From: Bacillota bacterium
Lineage (GTDB): Bacteria > Bacillota > Bacilli > Bacillales_A > Planococcaceae
NCBI GenBank assembly: GCA_023405135.1
Contig: JAEXYZ010000045.1
Span: 33,880-97,879 of the forward strand
Reading direction: 5' to 3'
Length of the DNA: 64,000 nt
The notes under the pieces were generated by a model that saw only the letters and a list, made by a program, of their open reading frames with translations, was not told where the DNA came from and made no database searches. Position 1 is the stretch's first letter, and each line of letters begins with the position of its first letter. Of the stretch, positions 37,191 through 45,375 are shown piece by piece. The translations under genes and the position numbers were made by a program.

Positions 37191-37253
37191 CTATTTCTTT
37201 GAATAATCAATTTCTATATAGAGAAACTACCTTTAAAAGGAGGTTGTTTAAAA

Positions 37254-38108
37254 TTGAGTGAACAAATGAATTATGGTGAAGATTATAAATATATTCCAAT
37301 GACCTCACTGATGAGTGGAATCGGAATTGAGGTAACACCAGATATTTACGCTTATACAATTCAAGTGGTTAATCTATGTATGGTTGGAGAAAAGGGGAAA
37401 GCAACAGGCTGGACATTAATTGATGCAGGGATGCCTAAATCAGCTGAAGCTATTATTAAAGAAGCCGAAAACCGTTTCGGTGAAAATGCACGTCCAAATG
37501 CAATTGTATTAACTCATGGGCATTTTGACCATGTTGGAGCAATAGTCGAATTAATTGAGCATTGGGATGTTCCCGTGTATGCACATGAAGCAGAAATACC
37601 TTATTTAACAGGGAAAAAAAGCTATCCTGAACCAGATTCTACTGTTGAGGGTGGACTTGTTGCAAAAATATCCCCTTACTTTCCAAATGATCCAATCAAT
37701 CTAGGAACCCATGTTAAACCATTGCCGGTAGATGGAACAATTCCGCCATTAAAAGATTGGGTATGGATCCATACACCTGGACATTCGCCGGGACATGTAT
37801 CATTCTTTAGAGAATCCGACCGTTCTTTAATTGTAGGGGATGCATTCGTTACCGTTAAACAAGAATCCCTTTTTAAAGTGCTGGTCCAAGACAAGGAAAT
37901 TAGCGGTCCTCCAAGATATTTAACTACAGATTGGCAGCAAGCATGGGATTCAGTGAAAAAGTTAGAATCATTAAAACCAGCTGTTGCAATTACTGGCCAT
38001 GGTGCACCAATGGAAGGTGATAATCTCAAACTTCAGTTGCAATGTTTAGCTATTGATTTTGATACAGTTGCAATTCCAACTCATGGTCGATACGTTAATG
38101 GTAATTAA
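37254..38108 (+). CDS. Metallo-beta-lactamase-fold hydrolase
   Basis: The 284-residue cytosolic enzyme has the zinc-binding HxHxDH motif HGHFDH (88-93), further His in HTPGHSPGH near 172-180, the bridging Asp in IVGDAF and a late His in TGHGAP. This is the class B/glyoxalase II superfamily with a complete dinuclear site. The start is TTG, 10 nt after AAAAGGAGG. Substrate is open; such proteins include lactonases and thioester or phosphodiester hydrolases. It stands alone between two terminators. Confidence 0.88.
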   Translation: MSEQMNYGEDYKYIPMTSLMSGIGIEVTPDIYAYTIQVVNLCMVGEKGKATGWTLIDAGMPKSAEAIIKEAENRFGENARPNAIVLTHGHFDHVGAIVELIEHWDVPVYAHEAEIPYLTGKKSYPEPDSTVEGGLVAKISPYFPNDPINLGTHVKPLPVDGTIPPLKDWVWIHTPGHSPGHVSFFRESDRSLIVGDAFVTVKQESLFKVLVQDKEISGPPRYLTTDWQQAWDSVKKLESLKPAVAITGHGAPMEGDNLKLQLQCLAIDFDTVAIPTHGRYVNGN

Positions 38109-38112
38109 AGAA

Positions 38113-38148
38113 AATGCATGACGAACCAAAAACGTCATGCATTCTTAT
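38113..38148 (+). terminator. Terminator after the metallo-hydrolase gene
   Basis: AATGCATGACG (38113-38123) pairs perfectly with CGTCATGCATT (38133-38143), followed by a T-rich stretch. Confidence 0.88.
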
Positions 38149-38190
38149 TTGTAGGGATTAACTTTTATTTTAAAAAGGGAGCTTAATAAA

Positions 38191-38222
38191 TTGACTTATT
38201 TAATTATTAGAGATATTATAGA
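38191..38222 (+). promoter_or_regulatory. Promoter and operator-like site before the Rrf2 gene
   Basis: TTGACT (38191-38196), 17 nt, then TATTAT (38214-38219) form a near-consensus promoter. ATTAGAGATATTATAGA (38206-38222) overlaps the -10. The inverted copy ATTATAGATATTATAGA lies on the minus strand at 38727-38743 before the next gene; the two 17-mers differ at one position. Confidence 0.65.
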
Positions 38223-38255
38223 CTCATTAAATCTACAATAATAGAGGTGAAAAAA

Positions 38256-38696
38256 TTGAAGTACTCAAAGGCAACTAATTATGCATTACATACAATTGTT
38301 TATTTAGCACTTTTACCTTCCCAAAAAACAATCGGGGTAAAACCTTTAGCTGAAGTTCAGAAAGTATCGCCCACATACCTCTCTAAGGTGCTAACTAACT
38401 TAGTTAAAGCTGGTTTTATTGAATCTGTTACAGGGGTTAAGGGTGGTTATAAATTAATAAAGGATCCAAAGGATATAACATTCTTAGATGTTATCGACGC
38501 TATTGAGGGGACTTCTTCATTATTTAATTGTAGTTTAGAAAATAATCTTCACGATCGACAAAACTGTTTCATTGAAAAAGTGATGAATGAAGCAGAACTG
38601 AAAATTGAAAATTACTTAAGAACACAATCTATTGAAAATGTTATTCAAAAAGTTAATGAAAATACAGTAAATCAAATCAAATCTATGGCTAATTAA
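38256..38696 (+). CDS. Rrf2 family transcriptional regulator
   Basis: The 146-residue protein has the Rrf2 winged helix-turn-helix (about 1-80), including KVSPTYLSKVLTNLVKAGFI and the GVKGGYKL wing. Only two cysteines lie in the sensor loop (FNCSLENN...QNCF, spaced C-x11-C), so the three-Cys Fe-S site of IscR and NsrR is incomplete. It may sense thiol redox state as in YwnA/CymR-like relatives. I chose TTG at 38256, giving the typical MKYSKATNYALH start with AGAGGTG 6 nt upstream; GTG at 38247 lies within that site. A shared operator-like motif suggests control of the next gene and of itself. Confidence 0.88.
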   Translation: MKYSKATNYALHTIVYLALLPSQKTIGVKPLAEVQKVSPTYLSKVLTNLVKAGFIESVTGVKGGYKLIKDPKDITFLDVIDAIEGTSSLFNCSLENNLHDRQNCFIEKVMNEAELKIENYLRTQSIENVIQKVNENTVNQIKSMAN

Positions 38697-38726
38697 TTTT
38701 TTTACATCAATTAAAGACTATAAATA

Positions 38727-38743
38727 TCTATAATATCTATAAT
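38727..38743 (+). promoter_or_regulatory. Operator-like tandem repeat before the flavoprotein gene
   Basis: TCTATAATATCTATAAT is an inverted copy of the motif at 38206-38222 with a single difference and contains a tandem TATCTATAA unit. It sits about 17 nt before the start of the thioredoxin-reductase-like gene and is a likely Rrf2 binding site. Confidence 0.55.
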
Positions 38744-38759
38744 TAAGAGGTGAAGAAAA

Positions 38760-39659
38760 ATGATTTTAGATTGTGCAATAATAGGCGGCGGCCCTGCTGG
38801 GTTAAATGCTGCTCTCGTACTAGGTAGGGCAAGAAGAAGCGTTATTCTATTTGATAATGATCAAGCGAGAAATGCTGTTACTCAGGAATCACATGGATTT
38901 ATTACTAGAGATGGTGTTTCTCCAAGAGAATTCAGAGAGTTTGCTTATCAGGATATAAGTAAATATCCATCAGTAAAAATAAAAAAGCAAAAAATTGTAG
39001 AAATAAAAGAGGAGAATAGCTTTTTCAGACTAACTACGGAAGAAGGTAATTCCCATTTAAGTAAGAAAATAATCATTGCAACAGGATTAAAAGAAACTTT
39101 GCCTAATGTTGAAGGGATTAAAAATTACTATGGGAAAAGCTTATTCAGCTGCCCATATTGCGACGGCTGGGAACTAAGAGATCAACCTTTAGTTTTAATC
39201 TCTGAAAATAAAAGGGCTGCACATGCAGTAATGACGATTTATCAATGGAGCAAAGACTTAGTTGTTTGTACAAATGGCAGTAAAATAATTTCGGATGCTG
39301 AGGAGCAGTTATTTAAGAAAAAAGGCATTCGCGTTATAGTAGAACGAATAGCAAAGTTAAGTGGGGCAAATGGGAAATTAGAAAAGGTGATTTTTGAGAA
39401 TGGGGAAGAGATTATTAGGACAGGAGGCTTTGTTTCGACAGAACTTGAACAACCGAATCATCTTGCCAAGTCATTAGGGTGTGAGATGAATAGTAACAGT
39501 GGAATTATTATGGACGAGTTCGGTAGAACAAATGTAAAAGGCGTCTACGCAGCAGGGGATATATCATTTGGTCCATCACAATTAATAATTGCTGCTAGTC
39601 AAGGAAGTCGTGCTGCAATTGGGGTTAATAGTGACTTGATAACAGAAGAATTTAAGTAA
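38760..39659 (+). CDS. Thioredoxin-reductase-like FAD/NAD(P) oxidoreductase
   Basis: The 299-residue flavoprotein carries the FAD-binding GGGPAG motif (9-14), a redox-active CPYC pair (131-134) and a C-terminal GVYAAGDISFGPSQLI FAD contact. Its size and CxxC placement match low-molecular-weight thioredoxin reductases, though classical TrxB has CATC, so its electron acceptor may differ. It is 63 nt downstream of the Rrf2 gene and shares its operator-like motif, so the two probably form a redox-responsive unit. The ATG follows AAGAGGTG. Confidence 0.88.
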   Translation: MILDCAIIGGGPAGLNAALVLGRARRSVILFDNDQARNAVTQESHGFITRDGVSPREFREFAYQDISKYPSVKIKKQKIVEIKEENSFFRLTTEEGNSHLSKKIIIATGLKETLPNVEGIKNYYGKSLFSCPYCDGWELRDQPLVLISENKRAAHAVMTIYQWSKDLVVCTNGSKIISDAEEQLFKKKGIRVIVERIAKLSGANGKLEKVIFENGEEIIRTGGFVSTELEQPNHLAKSLGCEMNSNSGIIMDEFGRTNVKGVYAAGDISFGPSQLIIAASQGSRAAIGVNSDLITEEFK

Positions 39660-39667
39660 TTTATAAT

Positions 39668-39710
39668 AAAATGCATGACAAGAGATAAAATGTTGTCATG
39701 CATTTTTATT
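39668..39710 (+). terminator. Terminator after the flavoprotein gene
   Basis: AAAATGCATGACAA (39668-39681) pairs with TTGTCATGCATTTT (39693-39706), followed by T residues. Confidence 0.9.
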
Positions 39711-39759
39711 TAGTGGGTTTTTACTAAGATTTCATTCAAGTAAACCTTTGCTTTAAGCT

Positions 39760-41154
39760 TTAAAGAATAAACATCGCCACAATCGTAGTTACTATTAACC
39801 CGATAACAACAGGCAATAAATTTCGGCGAGCTAATTCAAAGGGACTTACATTACAAATTGCAGCTGCTGGAATTAATGCCCAAGGAACTAATGTACCTCC
39901 GCCAACCCAGATGGCAGCAATTTGACCTAATGCCGTTAAAGTAGCAATTCCTTCACCGAGAGCACTACCAAACAAGTTAGCTACTGAACCGGCCAATGTA
40001 ATACCTGAGAAACCTGAACCGTCTAAACCGGTAATCGCACCAACGCCTGTTAACGTAACAGCCGCTACTTCAGAAGTTAAAGGCACAACAGATGCTAATG
40101 CAATGCCGAGGTCATTGACGATTCCATGAGAGTCGGATGGAAGATATTCCCCAATAATTGTTAAGAATCCTGAATCTCCTAAATAGAAGAATGCTGCAAT
40201 AGGAATGACAGGCCCAAATACTTTAAACCCAAATTGAAAGCCCTCGATTAAATAACTTGTAGTCTTTTCTAGACCATCATTTTTATGTGCAAATAGAGCT
40301 AATAAGATTAGGATGAAAACGGTTGTGCCGCCAATGAGCGCAGTTGCATCTCCCCCTGATAGGTTAAATAGCGACATGGCAACAACATCGAGCGCAAATG
40401 CAATTGGAATTAGGAAGGCAAAGAACTTTCGTTGTCCTAATGAAAGTAAATTTTCATTTACTTTATCTACTTTAGTTTCTCCTTCAAATGTACCAACCAT
40501 TTCCATCGAGCCACGTTTCATATCACGACGCAAGAAAATAAACGCTACGATTGTTGTTACAACACCCATAACGATAACTAGGGGTATACTTGCAGATATA
40601 ACATCACTTACTGGAATACCAGCAGCATCCGCTGTTAGCTTTGGTGCACCTTGAATTACAAAATCACTTGATAGTGCAATCCCGTGGCCAAATAAGTTCA
40701 TCGCCATTGCAACTCCAAGTGCTGGCAATCCAGCGCGAATAGCTACTGGAAGCAATACTGCCCCTAGCAGTGCAACTGCAGGTGAAGGCCAAAAGAACCA
40801 TGAAATAATCATCATTAAAATCCCGATTGTCCAGTAGGCAAGTGTTGGATTTTTAATGATTTTTGTAAAGGGAGCAACCATCACTTCGTTAATACCTGTT
40901 TTCATTAAAATACGACTCATAGCTACAATAATTGAAATGATTAATATAGTCGATAAGAGCTCGGTAATAGCAAAAACAAAGCTATTGAAGACTTTGCTTA
41001 TAGAAGAAGTAAAATCTCCTGTTGCGACAATCGCTAAGACAAAAATACCAATTATACAAATAAGTGAAGTATCTCGACGCTTCACCATAAAGCCAATGAT
41101 TAACACAATAAACACGACATATATCCAATGAAGAGCAGTTAATTCAACACCCAT
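39760..41154 (-). CDS. Polytopic membrane permease of unknown substrate
   Basis: The 464-residue protein has about 11-12 hydrophobic helices and a hydrophilic middle loop (about 213-240, RRDMKRGSMEMVGTFEGE), splitting it into two halves. Gly-rich re-entrant segments such as GVGAITGLDGSG recall the ion-transporter superfamily (anion or organic acid carriers). The exact family is not clear to me. I chose the ATG at 41154, with GAGGGG 7 nt upstream; the in-frame TTG at 41196 has no ribosome site. It is a single gene convergent with the flavoprotein gene and divergent from the flavin monooxygenase gene. Confidence 0.7.
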   Translation of the reverse strand: MGVELTALHWIYVVFIVLIIGFMVKRRDTSLICIIGIFVLAIVATGDFTSSISKVFNSFVFAITELLSTILIISIIVAMSRILMKTGINEVMVAPFTKIIKNPTLAYWTIGILMMIISWFFWPSPAVALLGAVLLPVAIRAGLPALGVAMAMNLFGHGIALSSDFVIQGAPKLTADAAGIPVSDVISASIPLVIVMGVVTTIVAFIFLRRDMKRGSMEMVGTFEGETKVDKVNENLLSLGQRKFFAFLIPIAFALDVVAMSLFNLSGGDATALIGGTTVFILILLALFAHKNDGLEKTTSYLIEGFQFGFKVFGPVIPIAAFFYLGDSGFLTIIGEYLPSDSHGIVNDLGIALASVVPLTSEVAAVTLTGVGAITGLDGSGFSGITLAGSVANLFGSALGEGIATLTALGQIAAIWVGGGTLVPWALIPAAAICNVSPFELARRNLLPVVIGLIVTTIVAMFIL

Positions 41155-41288
41155 ACAACATCCCCTCGATTCCTTTAGACCTAGAATATGAGGCAAAGGA
41201 ATAGATGGTTCTTGGTAAAAAACAAAACTTTTAAGGTCAATTATAGTTTCAAAAGTTTAACTATTTGAAATTTCTATATTTACATGTA

Positions 41289-41336
41289 TTGCATTCCTAA
41301 CCATTAAATCATAATATGATAATGATAATCATTTTC
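41289..41336 (+). promoter_or_regulatory. Promoter with overlapping Fur box
   Basis: GATAATGATAATCATTTTC (41318-41336) matches the 19-bp Fur consensus GATAATGATAATCATTATC at 18 of 19 positions. It overlaps the end of a promoter TTGCAT-N17-TAATAT (41289-41317), so iron-loaded Fur would block transcription of the monooxygenase gene 22 nt downstream. Confidence 0.85.
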
Positions 41337-41357
41337 AATTAAAAAGGAGAGAGTTAA

Positions 41358-42629
41358 TTGAAGAGAAAACGGCATCTTATAATTGGGATACATTTAGCAG
41401 TAAATAATGAAGCTAGTAAGAAGGGTGCACTTATTGATGAACATATTGCTTTGGCAAAGCGAGCAGAGGCAGCGAAATTAGATTTTGTTTTTAAGGCAGA
41501 CCATTTAATAGCACACCCTGAACTTATAGCAAAAACGAAAGGAATAGTAGGACTAGATCCAAGCTTTTTATTGACAGCAGTAGCAAGAGAAACGAAACAA
41601 ATTGGTTTAGTAACAACAGTTTCAACATCATTTACACCACCCTTTATTATTGCTCGTCAATTACAATCGTTAAATTGGATAAGTGAAGGGAGAGTAGGGT
41701 GGAATATCGTAACTTCAATTGATGGGGCATATAATTTCAGCAATGATCAGATGCCATCATCAGAAGAGCGTTATGCAAAGGCAATAGAATGTAAGGAAGT
41801 TGTACAACAGCTTCTGCATAGTCATCCTTATGAAATTTTAGAAGCTGACGGAGACATAAGAAAAATTAAAGAACTATTAAAGCCGATTAACTTTGAAGGA
41901 GAGTTTTTTCATGTCAAAGGACCTTTAAATATTTCTATGTATCCAGCAGGTGATATTCCGCTATTTCAAGCGGGAGCATCTGAAGCTGGACGTCAATTTG
42001 CTGCAACTGTATCAAATGCAATTTTTGCAGCAACACCAGATATAGAGGCTGGTATAGAATTACGTAATGATTTGCGTAAGCGCGCTGTCGAAGTAGGTCG
42101 CATGGAAGATGACATTCGTTTATTACCAGGTTTATACTTCTTTGTAGGAGATACATATGAAGAGGCTTTAGAAATGCATCGTAAAGCACACGAGCATTTA
42201 ACAATAGAACGTCGTTACAATGCATTAGAATCTATAATTGGTATGGATATTCGTCATTTATGTTTAACAGAAAAAGTAACGGCAAACATGCTACCATCGG
42301 AAAATCAAAAAGTACGTAGTAAAACACATGCCTATCTTGTAAGACGTTATATTATTGAAAATGAGCCAACAGTTGAAGAATTGCTAGCACGTCCAGAAGT
42401 AATTGGTTCTGCGCATCTTGTAGCGATTGGTACACCTAAGGATATCGTGAATCAAATTATTACTTTTTATGAGAAGGGAGCATTGGACGGCTTTATTGCT
42501 GTTCCAGGAGGTCCGGCAAAATCATTAGATTTATTCTTTAGCGATGTGATCCCAATGCTAGTAGAACATGGTCTGTTCAGAGCTGATTATGAAGGAAACA
42601 CTTTACGTTCTCATTTAGGATTAGATTAA
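41358..42629 (+). CDS. LLM-class flavin-dependent monooxygenase (NtaA/SnaA/DszA type)
   Basis: The 423-residue luciferase-like monooxygenase uses reduced FMN supplied by a separate reductase. The family segments are AEAAKLDFVFKADHL, TTVSTSFTPPFIIARQ, GRVGWNIVTSIDGAYNF and the FQAGASEAGRQFAA strand near 200-214. This subfamily includes nitrilotriacetate, EDTA, dibenzothiophene sulfone and pristinamycin IIA oxygenases. The start is TTG after AAGGAGAG. An upstream Fur box makes it iron-repressed, so a role in attacking an iron chelate or siderophore is plausible but unproven. No FMN reductase is adjacent; one of that general class lies at 56346. Confidence 0.88.
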   Translation: MKRKRHLIIGIHLAVNNEASKKGALIDEHIALAKRAEAAKLDFVFKADHLIAHPELIAKTKGIVGLDPSFLLTAVARETKQIGLVTTVSTSFTPPFIIARQLQSLNWISEGRVGWNIVTSIDGAYNFSNDQMPSSEERYAKAIECKEVVQQLLHSHPYEILEADGDIRKIKELLKPINFEGEFFHVKGPLNISMYPAGDIPLFQAGASEAGRQFAATVSNAIFAATPDIEAGIELRNDLRKRAVEVGRMEDDIRLLPGLYFFVGDTYEEALEMHRKAHEHLTIERRYNALESIIGMDIRHLCLTEKVTANMLPSENQKVRSKTHAYLVRRYIIENEPTVEELLARPEVIGSAHLVAIGTPKDIVNQIITFYEKGALDGFIAVPGGPAKSLDLFFSDVIPMLVEHGLFRADYEGNTLRSHLGLD

Positions 42630-42808
42630 ACAATTAATTAAGAGTGAACGTTGGCAGAAACAGTTTTCGCTCATTTAATTTATTTAGAATGAAAAGATAT
42701 GCTACATCTATAAACGATACTTTGTCTTTCTTTATTTAGTCATAATGATTTTTTCATTGGTTATGCTAAATTATAAGAAAATTTCACGTTTTAGGGGGCT
42801 TATAGTTT

Positions 42809-43018
42809 GTGCGGGAATTTAAAGTCACTTATTTTTTTGATGAACAGCATTATATAAGAAGATTTATACACGTCGAGTCCCAACAAATGGCTGAACGGCT
42901 AATACAAAGTGAGCGTGACCAGTACATATCATTTACTGATAGTAGAGGAATGTATCATGAACTAAATACTAAAAATGTTCGAGTCGTTCAAATTTCAGAA
43001 TACCATCGAAAAAAGTAA
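42809..43018 (+). CDS. Small protein of unknown function (69 residues)
   Basis: The 69-residue basic product (MREFKVTYFFDEQHYIRRF...) has a strand-helix-strand pattern and no signal or membrane segment. The start is GTG with a TTAGGGGG site about 10 nt upstream. It ends 12 nt before the alpha/beta hydrolase gene, so the two are likely cotranscribed. I recognise no family. The ribosome site and tight spacing support it as a real gene. Confidence 0.6.
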   Translation: MREFKVTYFFDEQHYIRRFIHVESQQMAERLIQSERDQYISFTDSRGMYHELNTKNVRVVQISEYHRKK

Positions 43019-43030
43019 AGGAGCCATGTT

Positions 43031-43915
43031 ATGCCATTACATCATTATATAGAACAATATTTTCAGCAGCATCCAGAAACTCGAAGTAAAGGAATTCCAA
43101 TTGAAAATCCTCCATTAGAAAAACGACCAAAAGTATTAAAGATAGAAGAACATACGATTAATACAAACTCACATCAAGTGCCTATTCGAATATATACTCC
43201 CTCGCAGGAAGAAATTTATCCATTAATTATATATTTTCACGGCGGAGATTTACTACAAGGTAGTTTAGAAACACACGATGTCTCATGTCGTCTTCTTTCT
43301 TCATTATCTGGATACAAAGTGCTTGCAATTGACTATTTAAATGCTTCTCCGACAATTTTAGAGTCTTGTTATATGGCGACAAAATGGATTGTTGAACATG
43401 CTAATGAATATAATGGGAAATCAACGGACATTGCGATTGGTGGAGCAAGTATTGGTGCAAATTTAGCAACTGCAATTGTTTTAAAATCCATTAAAACTGG
43501 GGAGTTTCATCTTGCGAAACAAGTACTTCATTATCCAATTACGGATATTAATAATCAAATAAAGGGAAGCAAGTATCAATCTCGTGAATTGTATAATGGT
43601 AAATACGGGCTTGATATTTCAAACGTCGAAGCATTTTCGTTATACGATGAACAGGAGGAGATTGACTACGTGTCTCCAATAAAAACAGATCAACAATTAT
43701 TAGCTAAAATGCCTAAAACGCTTATTTTTACTACTGAATATGATCCGTTATGTGATGAAGGGGAGCTTTACGCAGAAAAAATAAAAGAAGCTGGTGTTGA
43801 AGTAAGACTCGTTCGTTTTGATGGGGGTATACATGGATTTATGCAAAGTTTTCCGGGATCCCCTGATTATATGCGCGGCTATGACATAACGACGGAATTT
43901 TTAAATAATGATTAG
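43031..43915 (+). CDS. Alpha/beta hydrolase (HSL-like esterase)
   Basis: The 294-residue hydrolase carries the oxyanion-hole HGG motif (FHGGD, His70) and the nucleophile elbow GASIG with Ser140. The acid is likely Asp in EYDPLCDE and the base His in GGIHGF. This is the hormone-sensitive-lipase-like esterase layout. It is cytosolic, with no signal. The ATG follows AAAGGAG, and it is cotranscribed with the preceding 69-residue gene. The substrate is likely a short-chain ester. A terminator closes the unit. Confidence 0.88.
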   Translation: MPLHHYIEQYFQQHPETRSKGIPIENPPLEKRPKVLKIEEHTINTNSHQVPIRIYTPSQEEIYPLIIYFHGGDLLQGSLETHDVSCRLLSSLSGYKVLAIDYLNASPTILESCYMATKWIVEHANEYNGKSTDIAIGGASIGANLATAIVLKSIKTGEFHLAKQVLHYPITDINNQIKGSKYQSRELYNGKYGLDISNVEAFSLYDEQEEIDYVSPIKTDQQLLAKMPKTLIFTTEYDPLCDEGELYAEKIKEAGVEVRLVRFDGGIHGFMQSFPGSPDYMRGYDITTEFLNND

Positions 43916-43948
43916 AGTAATTAATATTGAACTTCTTATTTTTAAAAT

Positions 43949-44003
43949 TAGGAAATCATTCTATTTAACAGTAAAAGTTAGATGCATGATTTCCTATTTT
44001 TTC
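43949..44003 (+). terminator. Terminator after the hydrolase gene
   Basis: TAGGAAATCAT (43949-43959) pairs perfectly with ATGATTTCCTA (43986-43996), followed by TTTTTTC. Confidence 0.85.
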
Positions 44004-44039
44004 TTTTGAAAGATAAATTAGTTAATCATTTTGCAAAAA

Positions 44040-44459
44040 TTAAGCCGTTTCAGTTGTTGCTGTCTCTTCTCCATTCGCTAATAAAGTAGACTTTTTTTCT
44101 TTATGTTGTGATAATTCTTTAGAAATAAGAATTCCGTCAATAATTCCTTCAATTTTTAAACGCTCATCATGATTTAACTTTTTTATTTTCTTCACAAGTT
44201 CAATTTCATCCTTGATTATACTTATACTCTCATGTTGTTCTATTTTTAGAACCTCGTCATCTACTCCAAAAAGAAGATTATCAGCAGAAATATTAAACAC
44301 CTTACATAAGGCAACAATAGTTTGTGCTGAAGGTTCAAATTTATCTTTTTCATAACCGCTAACGTTACTTTTAGTTTTGTCTATTAATTCAGCTAGTTTA
44401 TCTTGTGATAACCCATGTAGTTTTCTTAGATTTCGTATACGTTCTCCAATTGTACTCAT
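44040..44459 (-). CDS. XRE/Cro-CI family transcriptional regulator
   Basis: The 139-residue repressor has an N-terminal HTH_3 domain (about 3-60) with IRNLRKLHGLSQDKLAELI and SNVSGYEKDKFEPSAQTIVAL, followed by a charged C-terminal helical region for dimerisation. I chose the ATG at 44459 because GGGGG lies about 7 nt upstream; an in-frame ATG at 44477 lies before that site. It is divergent from a second HTH gene, with several small dyads between them, an arrangement seen in phage-like and sporulation switches. Confidence 0.85.
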   Translation of the reverse strand: MSTIGERIRNLRKLHGLSQDKLAELIDKTKSNVSGYEKDKFEPSAQTIVALCKVFNISADNLLFGVDDEVLKIEQHESISIIKDEIELVKKIKKLNHDERLKIEGIIDGILISKELSQHKEKKSTLLANGEETATTETA

Positions 44460-44727
44460 ATTAGAACCCCCATCCATATCGGTTTCAAAAAAATAACATT
44501 ATTGTTGATTAGTTCCAATATCAGAACTATAATGAATTTAAGATGAACAAATTCATCAAATAGAGTTTATCATACCCAAATCTAATACTATATCTATTTA
44601 TGCATAGCGTTAATTAAATAGAAGGTGATCTAAACTATAAGTGATGAAGAACAATTGTCATAAGTTAATGCCCTGTGTTAACAAATTAAAATTCACTACC
44701 TTAATTATCTCAGGAAGGAGCAATGTA

Positions 44728-44937
44728 ATGAAGCAACGTCAACTGACTCCATTAGGCAAGAAGATTGTTAAACGTCTTGTGGACTTGAACCAAACTCAAG
44801 TATGGCTCTGTGAAAAAGTTGGTGTAAGTAAAGTTTACTTAAATTTCATATTACATGGTGAACGTAGCGGAAAAAAGTATATGGCTAAAATCTTTGAAGT
44901 ACTCGGTTTAGATGAGGATGAGCAGCAATCAGCTTAA
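44728..44937 (+). CDS. Small HTH DNA-binding protein
   Basis: The 69-residue basic product fits a single helix-turn-helix domain: LNQTQVWLCEKVGVSKVYLNFIL with a following GERSGKKYMAKIFEVLGL. It resembles Cro- or Rok-like small phage regulators. I chose ATG at 44728, with GGAAGGAG 7 nt upstream; the in-frame ATG at 44641 would add 29 unlikely residues. It is divergent from the XRE repressor. No other phage gene is visible nearby, so it may be a remnant or a host switch. Confidence 0.75.
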   Translation: MKQRQLTPLGKKIVKRLVDLNQTQVWLCEKVGVSKVYLNFILHGERSGKKYMAKIFEVLGLDEDEQQSA

Positions 44938-45375
44938 AAGATCATTGTTATTTAAATTTTTTCAAAGGCGAAACATCGTAAGTCAAATTGTAATTAGTTA
45001 AATTCCAATGAAATAAGAAAAGGTATTAAATATAATCTATTAATTAATGGTACTTAAAAATTTTATAGTAACAGTCTATACATAAAATATATTTGGAAAG
45101 TGAATTAAAGTTGGGGGGATATGGAAATCTTCAAATGATGATGGTTAAGTATAAAATCAAATTTTTGTTACAAAAGGACCTGCCAAAAATCGCTATTAGA
45201 AGGTCCTTTTTATTTATCTCTAACAGGTACTATAAAAATTCGAAAATTAGGAACCCACTCCTATTAAAAATAAGAAGTTTCGTTGATATTAACTTCTACT
45301 GATTAAATCTATTATGAATTTATTAACAATTATGTATGACTATATGAAATTTTCTATGGAGAGGAGATACATCAA
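44938..45375 (+). other. AT-rich intergenic region with terminator-like hairpin
   Basis: A hairpin AAAAGGACCT (45172-45181) / AGGTCCTTTT (45201-45210) with a T tail lies in this 438-nt stretch. A GGGGGG site at about 45112-45117 precedes a five-codon ORF (MEIFK) ending at 45138; this could be a leader peptide or chance. I see no full-length gene here, and a longer ORF through the hairpin looks spurious. Confidence 0.45.

Noticed and set aside
44641..44727. Upstream extension of the small HTH protein
   Set aside because: A strong GGAAGGAG site is placed for the ATG at 44728, and the extension is not HTH-like.
44040..44937. Intact prophage
   Set aside because: Only two HTH genes are present; no integrase, attachment repeat or structural gene was seen.
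45093..45302. A 69-codon ORF in the 45-kb intergenic region
   Set aside because: It passes through a terminator hairpin, has odd composition and no well-placed ribosome site.
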